In this document: piece by piece, positions 6,428 to 13,524 of the stretch
Layout of the letters: each line of letters opens with the position of its first letter
Numbering within the stretch: the first letter of the stretch is position 1
Assembly: GCA_035629775.1 (NCBI GenBank)
Contig: DASPHG010000041.1
Location: 1-19,189 of the forward strand
From: DASPHG01 sp035629775
GTDB taxonomy: Bacteria; Actinomycetota; Thermoleophilia; Solirubrobacterales; Thermoleophilaceae
Length of the DNA stretch: 19,189 nt
Direction: 5' to 3'
The notes under the pieces: generated by a model
What the model saw: only the letters and a program-made list of their open reading frames with translations
Told to the model about the DNA's origin: nothing
The model's database searches: none
Translations under genes and position numbers: made by a program

Positions 6428-6736
6428 CTAACGCACGCGCGCGGGGCGAGGCAGCAGCGGCTCGCCCCCGCGACGCCGCGGTGAGGACGGACGGGGCGCG
6501 TCCTCGCGCAGCCGGCGGCCCTGGCGCAGCGTCCCGGGCGTCAGCAGGCCGAGCCCGCCGCCGCCCACCGGGCGGTCCGGCGTGAGCGGCGGGCCGCCGC
6601 CGGGGTCGTCGCCGCCCTCGTCGCTCGGGTCCGCGCCGTCGTTACGCGCCCGGAACAGCCACACGAGCCAGAAAACCAGCAGGCCGACGTCGAAGATCCG
6701 GAACCCGACCACGAAGATCCAGCCCTCCGCGCTCAC
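6428..6736 (-). CDS. Small single-helix membrane protein with disordered tail
   Basis: 102 residues from a GTG start. One transmembrane helix lies at about residues 5-29 (GWIFVVGFRIFDVGLLVFWL then VWLF). It is followed by positively charged RAR, suggesting the tail is cytoplasmic, and then a long Asp/Gly/Pro-rich and Arg-rich tail with no predicted fold. No known domain was recognised. The start is supported by a TACGAT hexamer ending 6 nt upstream of the GTG, consistent with a leaderless mRNA. There is no Shine-Dalgarno sequence. It lies downstream of the superoxide dismutase gene on the same strand but seems to have its own promoter. Confidence 0.6.
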   Translation of the reverse strand: MSAEGWIFVVGFRIFDVGLLVFWLVWLFRARNDGADPSDEGGDDPGGGPPLTPDRPVGGGGLGLLTPGTLRQGRRLREDAPRPSSPRRRGGEPLLPRPARVR

Positions 6737-6742
6737 AGGACG

Positions 6743-6748
6743 ATCGTA
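6743..6748 (-). promoter_or_regulatory. -10-like hexamer for leaderless gene 6428-6736
   Basis: Minus strand reads TACGAT, then 6 nt (cgtcct), then the GTG start. TANNNT placed so that transcription would begin at the start codon is the known arrangement of leaderless actinobacterial promoters. No clear -35 element is visible. The same geometry recurs before 8184, 12540 and 17912. Confidence 0.55.
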
Positions 6749-6775
6749 CCGCGCAATATTCGGTCGCGCCGTCGC

Positions 6776-7378
<603 letters not shown>

Positions 7379-7382
7379 GTCA

Positions 7383-7408
7383 CTCCTCTCAGTCGAAACA
7401 GTGAGAGG
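7383..7408 (-). promoter_or_regulatory. Ribosome-binding site of sod within an inverted repeat
   Basis: CCTCTCA (7385-7391) and TGAGAGG (7402-7408) are perfect 7-bp inverted repeats around a 10-nt loop. On the mRNA (minus strand) the 3' arm contains GAGAGG and runs into the AGGAG Shine-Dalgarno (7383-7387). The hairpin could hide the ribosome-binding site, or the dyad could be an operator for a DNA-binding regulator. Sequence alone cannot choose. TAGTTT at 7412-7417 on the minus strand is a possible -10. Confidence 0.45.
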
Positions 7409-7414
7409 GCGAAA

Positions 7415-8131
7415 CTACCGAGACTTCGCCTCGGGCGTCTTGCGCACGACGAGGCCCGTGAACAGCAGGCGCGCAGTCGAGTGGAGGCAGCGCCAGTAGC
7501 GGATCTTGCCGACCTCCTGGCGCGCGGTGTGGTTCCTGAGCTTGTTGCAGCGGCCCTTCGGACGCGACGACCGCCAGCGCTCCTTGCCGGGTAGGTCGGT
7601 GGCCAGCACCGGCGCCCAGGTGGGGATGGTCAGGGCGATGACGTGTCGCCTCTCGACGTGCATTCGCTGCTTCAGCGTGAACCAGGCCTTCTTGCCGAAG
7701 AAGGATGTGATGTTGATCGGCCGGCTCTGGTTGTGGACGCGGAAGCGCCACTTGTGGCGCCGGCGGCTGCCGGGCTTTCGCGGCTTCGGGTCGAGGATCG
7801 TGACCCGCACCTGCGCCGGCCCGCCCCACAGCCGGTTGAAGAACCGGATCTGCTTCTTGTTCGGCTTGCCCAGCGTGAGGCTGAAGGCGACGAGCCAGCC
7901 GTTTCGACGGCGCGCCTTCGTGGGCATCATGCGGACCTCGCCGCCTCGCGTCTTCTGCTGCCGCACCTGGAACCCGGTGGTGCGCCCGGTGGCCCGACAG
8001 GGCTCGCGCGGGCAGTCAGCGCGCGGCCGGTACTTCTCCCAGCCGTATTCGCGCGGGGGCAGGGCGAACGACGCCGAGACCGCCATGGTCACGACGAAGA
8101 CGATCGTGCCGATTGTCACTAGGCGCCTCAT
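7415..8131 (-). CDS. Secreted basic protein of unknown function
   Basis: 238 residues from ATG 8131; an immediately preceding GTG (8134) would add one residue. The N-terminus RRLVTIGTIVFVVTMAVSASFA is a typical signal peptide with probable cleavage after SFA. The mature part is very basic, with a Cys pair near the start (DCPREPC), a further Cys at about 210 (RCNK) and one near the end (WRCLH), plus repeated clusters of Arg and Lys. The pattern of alternating short strands (for example AQVRVTILD, WRFRVHN, ITSFF) suggests a beta-rich fold. No known family or catalytic motif was recognised. It is divergent from the amidase pair, separated by about 50 bp, and is followed on the same strand by sod. 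Confidence 0.65.
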   Translation of the reverse strand: MRRLVTIGTIVFVVTMAVSASFALPPREYGWEKYRPRADCPREPCRATGRTTGFQVRQQKTRGGEVRMMPTKARRRNGWLVAFSLTLGKPNKKQIRFFNRLWGGPAQVRVTILDPKPRKPGSRRRHKWRFRVHNQSRPINITSFFGKKAWFTLKQRMHVERRHVIALTIPTWAPVLATDLPGKERWRSSRPKGRCNKLRNHTARQEVGKIRYWRCLHSTARLLFTGLVVRKTPEAKSR

Positions 8132-8171
8132 CACTCCGCATTCAACACGAAGAGGGGGTCGGAGCTGCGGT

Positions 8172-8177
8172 TAGGCT
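8172..8177 (+). promoter_or_regulatory. -10-like hexamer for leaderless amidase operon
   Basis: TAGGCT is followed by 6 nt (gccccg) and then ATG at 8184, so transcription would start at or next to the start codon. No Shine-Dalgarno precedes the ATG. A -35 element is not evident. Confidence 0.55.
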
Positions 8178-8183
8178 GCCCCG

Positions 8184-8396
8184 ATGGACGCGTTCGAACA
8201 ACACGTGCGCGCCGGGCTGGCGTACCTCGGCCATGACGTGGACGAGACCGAGATCGCGATCATGCGGGTGGCCGACGGCGTCTACGGCCCGCAGCTGCGC
8301 GCGCTCGTCGACGCCGACCTGACCGGCGTGTGGCCGGAGCCCGAGATGGATGCCGGCCGCGCGCCCTCGTCCCGGTTCCCGGCCGGCCTCGAATGA
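8184..8396 (+). CDS. GatC/AtzG-like small subunit of an amidase
   Basis: 70 residues. The first part is predicted helical (EQHVRAGLAYLGHDVDETEIAIM...) with the spacing of two short helices. The end is an extended PEPEMDAGRAP-type segment, resembling the C-terminal linker of GatC-like proteins, which wraps around the amidase partner. Known examples are GatC with GatA and the small AtzG with the amidase AtzE. Direct proximity supports the call: its stop overlaps the amidase start as ATGA. It probably folds against and stabilises the amidase. The family assignment rests on size, helical pattern, tail and context, not on a strict motif. Confidence 0.6.
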   Translation: MDAFEQHVRAGLAYLGHDVDETEIAIMRVADGVYGPQLRALVDADLTGVWPEPEMDAGRAPSSRFPAGLE

Positions 8397-9733
8397 GCGC
8401 CCACCCGCAGGACCTCTCCCTGCGCGAGCAGGCCGCGGCCGTGGCGTCGGGCACGCTCGACGCCGCCGAGCTCCTCGAGGCGACGTTCGCCCGCATCGAC
8501 GAGCGCGATGGCGAGCTCAACTCGGTCGTCGTCCGCTTTCCCGAGGAGGCGGCGCGGATGCTCGCCGACGCGCCGCCGGGGCCGCTCAACGGAGTGCCCG
8601 TGGCCGTCAAGGACATGTTCCGGCTGCCCTGGTACGGCCCGCGCGACGGCGCGCCCGGCCAGGCCGCCCCGCCCGGCGAGTCGGCCGTGTACCGGCGCCT
8701 CCGGGACGCGGGTGCCGTGATCGTCGGCGTCACCCAGTGCCACTTCTGGGGCGCGGGCTCGACCGGCCACGTGTCCGCCTGGGGGCCCTGCGGCAACCCG
8801 TGGAACCCCGCGCACTGCGCGGGCGGCTCGTCCGGCGGCTCGGCGGCCGCCGTGGGCGCCCGGCTCGTGGCGGCGGCGGTCGGGACCGACGGCGGCGGCA
8901 GCGTGCGCCTGCCGGCCGCGTACTGCGGCGTCACAGGGCTGAAGGCGACGTTCGGCGCGATCGACGTCGAGGGCTACACGCACGGCTACTCCGACATGGG
9001 CGCGATCGGCCCCATGTGCCGCGACGCCGCCGACGCGCGCCTCTTCGGCGAGGTCCTGAGCGGCCGCACCTACACCCGCGGAGATGGCCGGCCGCTGCGC
9101 GTGGGCGTGGTGCGCGACCCGTGGTGGACGAACCTCGACCCCGAGATCGAGCGCGCGTGCGACAGCGCGCTCGACGCCGCCGGGTGGGAGCGGGTCGAGC
9201 TGTCGATCGCCGGCGCCGAGCACCAGCAGGCGGCGGCCCTCGTGTGCCTGACGATCCAGAGCCTGCCGATGGTCCGGCCGGGGGATCTCGAGGAGGCCGA
9301 CCCGATCCTGCGCGCGCTCACCAAGTTCGAGCTGCTGATGACGCCCGTCATCGTGCACCAGGCGGCACGCATCCGGTCGCTGCTGCGCCGCGAGGTCGCC
9401 GCCGCGTTCGGCAGCTGCGACGTGCTGGCCTGGCCGACGGTGCCCGCCCCCGCGCCGCCGATCGAGAACCCGACCGTCGAGCTTCCCTCCGGCCGCGCGC
9501 CGGCCGACCCCGGCAACCTGCGCCAGACCGGCTTCGGCAACCTGACCGGGCTCCCCGGCATCTCGGTGCCGGTCGGCACGCACACGAGCGGCCTGCCGAT
9601 GGCGCTCCAGCTCCAGGCGCCCTGGGGCGAGGAGGCCCGGCTCTTCGACGCCGCCGAACACCTCGAGGAGTCCACCGCGCGCGAGTTCGTGGACGCGGCG
9701 CCGTCCCTCGCGGCTCAGAGCTCGCGCTCGTAG
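8393..9733 (+). CDS. Amidase signature family hydrolase
   Basis: 446 residues with the Ser-cisSer-Lys triad visible: Lys73 (in VAVKD), Ser146 (in GGSSGGS) and Ser170 (in GTDGGGSVRLPA). The 24-residue Ser-Ser spacing equals that of fatty acid amide hydrolase. The usual D(T/S)GGS loop is here DGGGS, a small change next to the nucleophile. The enzyme hydrolyses a carboxamide bond in the cytosol; the substrate is unknown. It is unlikely to be GatA, because no gatB is adjacent and the partner differs from classical GatC. Start at ATG 8393 was chosen because it overlaps the small-subunit stop (ATGA) and begins at SAHPQDLSL before the first helix. The 3' end overlaps the convergent acetyltransferase gene by 19 bp. 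Confidence 0.9.
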   Translation: MSAHPQDLSLREQAAAVASGTLDAAELLEATFARIDERDGELNSVVVRFPEEAARMLADAPPGPLNGVPVAVKDMFRLPWYGPRDGAPGQAAPPGESAVYRRLRDAGAVIVGVTQCHFWGAGSTGHVSAWGPCGNPWNPAHCAGGSSGGSAAAVGARLVAAAVGTDGGGSVRLPAAYCGVTGLKATFGAIDVEGYTHGYSDMGAIGPMCRDAADARLFGEVLSGRTYTRGDGRPLRVGVVRDPWWTNLDPEIERACDSALDAAGWERVELSIAGAEHQQAAALVCLTIQSLPMVRPGDLEEADPILRALTKFELLMTPVIVHQAARIRSLLRREVAAAFGSCDVLAWPTVPAPAPPIENPTVELPSGRAPADPGNLRQTGFGNLTGLPGISVPVGTHTSGLPMALQLQAPWGEEARLFDAAEHLEESTAREFVDAAPSLAAQSSRS

Positions 9734-10167
9734 ACGTACATCAGCGGGCCGTCCGGGCGGCCCTCGCGGTTCGTGAACCCGAGCTTCTCGTAGAGGGCGC
9801 GCGCGGCCACGTCGTCCTCGGAGGTGCCGAGGTCGATGTAGTTGGCCCCCCTCGCGCGCGCCTCCTCGATCGCAGCCTCCATGAGCGCACGCCCGAGCCC
9901 GTTGCCGCGCCGCCCGGGCCGAACGTAGAGCTCCGCGACGTAGCACTCGAGCGCCTCCGCGTAGAGCGACGGGCGAAATCGGAGCACGACCAGCCCATCG
10001 GGCTCGTCGCCGGCGAGGAACACGGTCGCCTCGTCGGCCGGGAGCAGCTCGCGCATTCGGTCCGCCAGCGCCGCCGCTCCCGGGGTCGGCTCTTCGAACT
10101 CGACGTTGAAGTCATGCAGCATCCGGCCGATCGCGTCGGCGTCGGCCGGGCCGGCGCGGCGAACCAT
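9715..10167 (-). CDS. GNAT-family N-acetyltransferase
   Basis: 150 residues covering a complete GNAT fold. It starts VRRAGPADADAIGRML (first strand and helix). Motif A lies at about 83-96 (VRPGRRGNGLGRAL), where R-x-x-G-x-G binds the pyrophosphate of acetyl-CoA. Motif B follows with DLGTSEDDVAARALYEKLGF, a typical ending of the family. It acetylates an amine of an unknown small molecule or protein. The ATG is 5 bp after the infA stop, so it is probably the last gene of the csp-infA-GNAT unit. Its stop lies inside the convergent amidase gene. Confidence 0.9.
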   Translation of the reverse strand: MVRRAGPADADAIGRMLHDFNVEFEEPTPGAAALADRMRELLPADEATVFLAGDEPDGLVVLRFRPSLYAEALECYVAELYVRPGRRGNGLGRALMEAAIEEARARGANYIDLGTSEDDVAARALYEKLGFTNREGRPDGPLMYVYEREL

Positions 10168-10172
10168 CCGGG

Positions 10173-10391
10173 CTACTTGTAGCGGTAGGTGATCCGCCCG
10201 CGATCGAGGTCGTAGGGCGACAGCTCGATCTTGACGCGGTCTCCGGGAAGGATCCGGATGTAGTGCCGGCGCATCTTGCCCGAGATGTGACCCAGGACCT
10301 CGTGACCGTTGTCGAGCGTCACGCGGAACATCGTGTTCGGGAGGGCCTCGGTGATCTCGCCCTCCATCTCGATCTTCTCTTCCTTGCCCAC
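10173..10391 (-). CDS. infA: Translation initiation factor IF-1
   Basis: 72 residues from GTG 10391, exactly the usual IF-1 length, starting GKEEKIEMEG and containing ALPNTMFRV, NGHEVLGHISGKMRRHYIRILPGD and the invariant end SPYDL-x-RGRITYRYK. IF-1 is a single OB-fold protein that occupies the ribosomal A site during initiation. A longer frame reaches GTG 10418 but would overlap csp and add nine atypical residues, so 10391 is preferred; it lies 10 bp after the csp stop. The usual ribosomal-protein neighbours (adk, map, rpmJ, rpsM) are absent, so this could be a second copy. Confidence 0.95.
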   Translation of the reverse strand: MGKEEKIEMEGEITEALPNTMFRVTLDNGHEVLGHISGKMRRHYIRILPGDRVKIELSPYDLDRGRITYRYK

Positions 10392-10401
10392 GGGCGCCCG
10401 C

Positions 10402-10605
10402 CTAGATGGCGGTGACATTCACCGCCTTCGGGCCCTTCGGGCCCTCCTCGGACTCATAGGACACCTTGGCGTTCTCCTGGAGCGTCTTGAAGCCGCTCCC
10501 CTCGATCCCCGTGTGATGGACGAAGAGGTCCCGGCCGCCCTCGTCGGGCGTGATGAAGCCGAAGCCCTTCTCGTCGTTGAACCACTTCACAACTCCCGTA
10601 GGCAT
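10402..10605 (-). CDS. csp: Cold-shock domain protein
   Basis: 67 residues, one cold-shock domain. It contains VKWFNDEKGFGFI with RNP1 at 13-18 (KGFGFI) and RNP2 LFVHH at 27-31, and ends with the common EEGPKGPKAVNV stretch. It binds single-stranded RNA and DNA and melts RNA structure. A Shine-Dalgarno AAGGTG lies at 10614-10619, 8 nt before the ATG, so unlike several neighbours this mRNA has a real leader. The next gene, infA, is also an OB-fold RNA-binding protein and is probably co-transcribed. Confidence 0.96.
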   Translation of the reverse strand: MPTGVVKWFNDEKGFGFITPDEGGRDLFVHHTGIEGSGFKTLQENAKVSYESEEGPKGPKAVNVTAI

Positions 10606-10746
10606 GCGTAAAGCACCTTTCCCTCTGCGCCCTGCTCGGTGCCCTTACGCACTCCGAACTGCGGCACGTCGTCGTTTGAAAGCCGGCCAGATTCCGACTC
10701 GTACTGCCGGAAACGCTATCAGGGAAGCGGGCCGGAACGCCAGCGA
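10606..10746 (-). promoter_or_regulatory. Leader/promoter region of csp
   Basis: No gene is visible in these 141 bp. They hold the csp Shine-Dalgarno (AAGGTG, 10614-10619). A TANNNT hexamer (TAGCGT on the minus strand, 10713-10718) would give a leader of about 100 nt, in keeping with the long leaders known for cold-shock mRNAs, but it has no clear -35 partner and is tentative. No U-tract terminator for the upstream gene is seen. Confidence 0.35.
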
Positions 10747-11367
10747 TCAGAGGGCGGGAGCGCCCAGCTTCGTGCGTGCGGAACGGCCCCGGCGCGGCGC
10801 CACGTCCTGACACCCGCGGCGGGTGCAGCCGCGCTCGAAGGTGGTCACGTGGGCCGACCAGCGATAGCGCCCTGGGCGCCTGATCAGGTCCGGGTCGAAG
10901 CGAATCGACAGGCGGCGCGGGGTCGTCAGCTGGGCGGACGCGTTGCCGATCCGCCGGACGCCGCCCTTCGGCCCGTGGCGGCTGACGCTGGCGAGCAGCC
11001 TGGCCCGGTTGCGGTCGGCGGTCACGCATACGTCGTAGTTCGGCGACGCCTCCCACGGCTTCCGGCGGGTCCAGATGTTCACGCAGACGCTGCCCGGTGG
11101 CCCGTGCTTCTGCACCGCGTTGCGGAAGTTCCGCGGCGAGATCGGGCCGTGGAAGCGGATCAGATGGGCCAGCCGGTCGTTCCCGCGGTCGTGGACGCCG
11201 CGCGCCGACTTGATGTCCACGGCCGACCGCGAATCGTCCTTGTCCGCCAGCGTGCGCGCGCGCTGCGCGCCCGCCAGTCCGGTGAGCAGCAGAAGCAAGC
11301 CGATGGTTGCGAGGAGTGTCCGCACCCCCGATGGAACACGTCTCGTGCCCGCGCGTTGCGCTGTCAT
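10747..11367 (-). CDS. Secreted arginine-rich protein of unknown function
   Basis: 206 residues. An N-terminal basic stretch is followed by a hydrophobic core (VRTLLATIGLLLLLTGLAGA), a signal peptide with likely cleavage after AGA. The mature part is basic with four cysteines in two pairs: one pair in CVNIW and YDVC, the other in GCTRRGC followed by QDVAP. Beta-strand-like segments suggest a small sandwich fold. No known family was recognised. The ATG at 11367 overlaps the enoyl-CoA hydratase stop (ATGA), so it is translationally coupled to an intracellular metabolic gene, an unexpected pairing for an exported protein. Confidence 0.7.
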   Translation of the reverse strand: MTAQRAGTRRVPSGVRTLLATIGLLLLLTGLAGAQRARTLADKDDSRSAVDIKSARGVHDRGNDRLAHLIRFHGPISPRNFRNAVQKHGPPGSVCVNIWTRRKPWEASPNYDVCVTADRNRARLLASVSRHGPKGGVRRIGNASAQLTTPRRLSIRFDPDLIRRPGRYRWSAHVTTFERGCTRRGCQDVAPRRGRSARTKLGAPAL

Positions 11368-12140
11368 CGGTTCGCGAAGGTCGCCTTTCCGGGGCCGTGC
11401 TCGAGGAAGCTCTCGACCGCCTTCTGGAGGTCCTCGGTGGCGAACAGCGACCCGGCGATCTCCCCGATCCGCTCGTCGGCGCCGCGCACGCCGTGGTCGA
11501 GATACGCACGCACCATCCGCTTGGTGGCGGCGTTCGCCTTGGTCGGCCCCGCCGCGAGGCGCTCGGCGAAGCGCATCGACTTCTCGGCCAGGTCGGCCTC
11601 CGGCAGCACGCGGTTGACCACGTTCCAGCGCTCGAGCGTCTCGGCGTCGTAGAGCCCGCCGCTCATGACGAACTCGCGCGCCCGCGCCGGGCCGGCGCGC
11701 TCGGCCATCCGCTGCGTGCCGCCCATCGCGGGCGTCAGCCCGACGACGATCTCGACCAAGCCGAAGCGGGCGGACTCCGCCGCCCAGATCATGTCGCAGC
11801 CGAGCGCGAGCTCGAGGCCCGCGGTCAGGCAGAGCCCGTGCACGGACGCGATCGTCGGCCAGGGCATCTCCTCGAGTGTGTGGACGATCCGGATCAGGTC
11901 GCCGAAGAACTCGCTGGCCTGCTCGGGCGTCTTCTTGTGGAAGACGTGCACGTCCGCGCCGCCGGTGAAGACATCCCCCTCCGCCCGCACGAGCAGCGCG
12001 CGCGGCTCGTCGGCGACCGCCTCGTCGAGCGCCCGCAACAGGTCGCCCGTCAGCTTCTCGCCGAATAGGTTGAGCGGCGGCTCGTCCAGCACGACCACGC
12101 CGACGTCGCCGCTGCGCTCGTAGCGGGTGCCCTCAGCCAT
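11364..12140 (-). CDS. Enoyl-CoA hydratase/isomerase (crotonase) family protein
   Basis: 258 residues, normal for the family. Crotonase oxyanion-hole segments are present: GGADVHVF (about 60-67) and VHGLCLTAGLELALGCD (about 100-116). Both catalytic glutamates have counterparts, Glu110 and Glu130, separated by 20 residues as are Glu144 and Glu164 of rat crotonase. The middle Gly of the common GGG-x-E is Ala (TAGLE). It probably hydrates or isomerises an enoyl-CoA thioester in fatty-acid or aromatic degradation; the substrate is unknown. ATG 12140 lies inside the HIT gene end, an 8-bp overlap (ATGGCTGA). A longer frame to 12194 would only add sequence antisense in character. Confidence 0.9.
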   Translation of the reverse strand: MAEGTRYERSGDVGVVVLDEPPLNLFGEKLTGDLLRALDEAVADEPRALLVRAEGDVFTGGADVHVFHKKTPEQASEFFGDLIRIVHTLEEMPWPTIASVHGLCLTAGLELALGCDMIWAAESARFGLVEIVVGLTPAMGGTQRMAERAGPARAREFVMSGGLYDAETLERWNVVNRVLPEADLAEKSMRFAERLAAGPTKANAATKRMVRAYLDHGVRGADERIGEIAGSLFATEDLQKAVESFLEHGPGKATFANR

Positions 12141-12540
12141 CGAGCTCCCGCGCGACTCCCGCGAGCTCGTCCTCGTCCACCTGCTGCGGCGCACCGGGCA
12201 GGCGCAGCGGATCGTCCTCGTAGCGCGGGATCACGTGTGCGTGCAGGTGGAACACCGTCTGCCACGCGGCCGGCTCGGACGAGACGAGCAGGTTGATCCC
12301 GTCACACCCGAGCTTCTCGCGCATCCGCAGCGCCAGCTGCTTGGCGGCGGCCATGACGTGCGCGAGGTCCTCCTCGTCGATGTCGAGCAGGTTGCGCGCA
12401 TGCCGCCGTGGGATCACGAGCGCGTGCCCGCGCGTCCACGGGTTGATGTCGAGGAACGCGAGCGTGTGCTCGTCCTCCTGGACCACCTTCGCGGGCAGCT
12501 CGCCCGCGACGATCTTGCAGAAGATGCAGTCGTCGGACAC
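12133..12540 (-). CDS. HIT-family nucleotide hydrolase
   Basis: 135 residues. The histidine triad is H98-L-H100-A-H102 in VFHLHAHVIPR, with His102 leading into the usual VIPR. CIFCKIVAGELPA at the N-terminus has the Cys5/Cys8 pair that binds structural zinc in many HIT proteins. It also has DINPWTRGHALVIPRRH, a family signature. HIT (HINT-like) enzymes cleave nucleoside phosphoramidates and aminoacyl-adenylates. The start is GTG 12540, preceded at 6 nt by TATAAA, so it is probably a leaderless operon head. It overlaps the following crotonase gene by 8 bp. Confidence 0.95.
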   Translation of the reverse strand: MSDDCIFCKIVAGELPAKVVQEDEHTLAFLDINPWTRGHALVIPRRHARNLLDIDEEDLAHVMAAAKQLALRMREKLGCDGINLLVSSEPAAWQTVFHLHAHVIPRYEDDPLRLPGAPQQVDEDELAGVARELDG

Positions 12541-12546
12541 GCGCGG

Positions 12547-12552
12547 TTTATA
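12547..12552 (-). promoter_or_regulatory. -10-like hexamer for leaderless HIT operon
   Basis: Minus strand reads TATAAA, then 6 nt (ccgcgc), then GTG at 12540. Only 24 bp separate this gene from the corA stop, and this AT-rich hexamer is an obvious exception in the local GC-rich sequence. No Shine-Dalgarno is present. Confidence 0.6.
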
Positions 12553-12564
12553 CCTCTCCGGCCG

Positions 12565-13524
12565 TCAGAGCCACCCGACCCGCTTGAAGTAGCGCCAGAG
12601 GCCGAAGCAGATGAGCGCCATGCTTGCCAGGACCCCCGGGTAGCCCAGCTCCCACTCGAGCTCGGGCATGTGGTCGAAGTTCATGCCGTAGATGCCGGCG
12701 ATCATGGTCGGGACGGCGACGATCGCCACCCATGCCGAGATCTTGCGCATGTCCTCGTTCTGCCGCACGCCGACCTGGGCGAGGTTCGCCTGGAGGACGC
12801 TCGTGAGCACCTCGCGCGACGCCTCCACGTGCTGTGAGAGGCGGATCAGGTGGTCCAGCACGTCCCGGAAGTAGGTCTCGAGCGCCTCGGGCACGCGCGT
12901 CCGGCCGCTCAGCATGCGCTCGACGGGCTCCACCAGTGGCGTCACGGCGCGCGCGAACTCGATCGTCTCGCGCTTCAGCTCGTAGATCCGCTGGGCGGGA
13001 TTGCCGCGCTCGTCGGAGAACACCTCGCGCTCGACCTCCTCGATGTCGCGGTCGAGCGCCTCGATGACCGGCGCGTATGCGTCCACGACCTCGTCGAGGA
13101 TCGCGTGGACCACCGCCATCGGGCCGCAGCGCAGCAGGTCTGCCCTGCTCTCCGCCTTCGCCCGCACGCCGCCCAGCGGCACGCCCGCGCCGTGGCGCAC
13201 GGAGATGACGAAGCTCGCGCCGACGAAGAGGAGGATCTCGCCGAACTCGATGCTGTCCGGCTCGACGTACCACGCGGTCTTGAGGACCAGGAACCCCACG
13301 TCGTCGTAGCGCTCGAGTTTCGGCCGCTGGTGCGCCTTGATCGCGTCCTCGACCGCCAGCTCGTGCAGGTCGAACTCGGAGCTGACCGCGTCGAACTCCT
13401 CGGGCGTCGGCTCGTGCAACCCGATCCAGACGAACGCGTCCTCGCGCAGGCACGCCTCCTGCGCCCCCGCGAGCGCGATGTCCGCGCGCGTCCCGGCTTC
13501 GTACACGGCGCAGTCCACGATCAT
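12565..13524 (-). CDS. corA: CorA-type Mg2+/divalent cation channel
   Basis: 319 residues, the normal length. A long acidic cytoplasmic N-terminal domain is followed by two C-terminal membrane helices, about 263-280 and 297-312, with the selectivity motif GMN at 280-282 (IYGMNFDHMP). It ends with a basic tail (RYFKRVGWL). Family members form pentameric channels for Mg2+, sometimes Co2+ or Ni2+. ATG 13524 overlaps the cca stop (ATGA); the frame upstream of it is a shadow of cca. It is the last gene of the glmS-acpS-nnr-alr-cca-corA run, and the HIT gene downstream has its own promoter. Confidence 0.95.
   Translation of the reverse strand: MIVDCAVYEAGTRADIALAGAQEACLREDAFVWIGLHEPTPEEFDAVSSEFDLHELAVEDAIKAHQRPKLERYDDVGFLVLKTAWYVEPDSIEFGEILLFVGASFVISVRHGAGVPLGGVRAKAESRADLLRCGPMAVVHAILDEVVDAYAPVIEALDRDIEEVEREVFSDERGNPAQRIYELKRETIEFARAVTPLVEPVERMLSGRTRVPEALETYFRDVLDHLIRLSQHVEASREVLTSVLQANLAQVGVRQNEDMRKISAWVAIVAVPTMIAGIYGMNFDHMPELEWELGYPGVLASMALICFGLWRYFKRVGWL

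Noticed and set aside
8282..9946. 554-codon minus-strand open frame opposite the amidase
   Set aside because: Composition is Arg/Gly/Ala/Val-rich without motifs, and the plus strand encodes a complete amidase with its catalytic triad.
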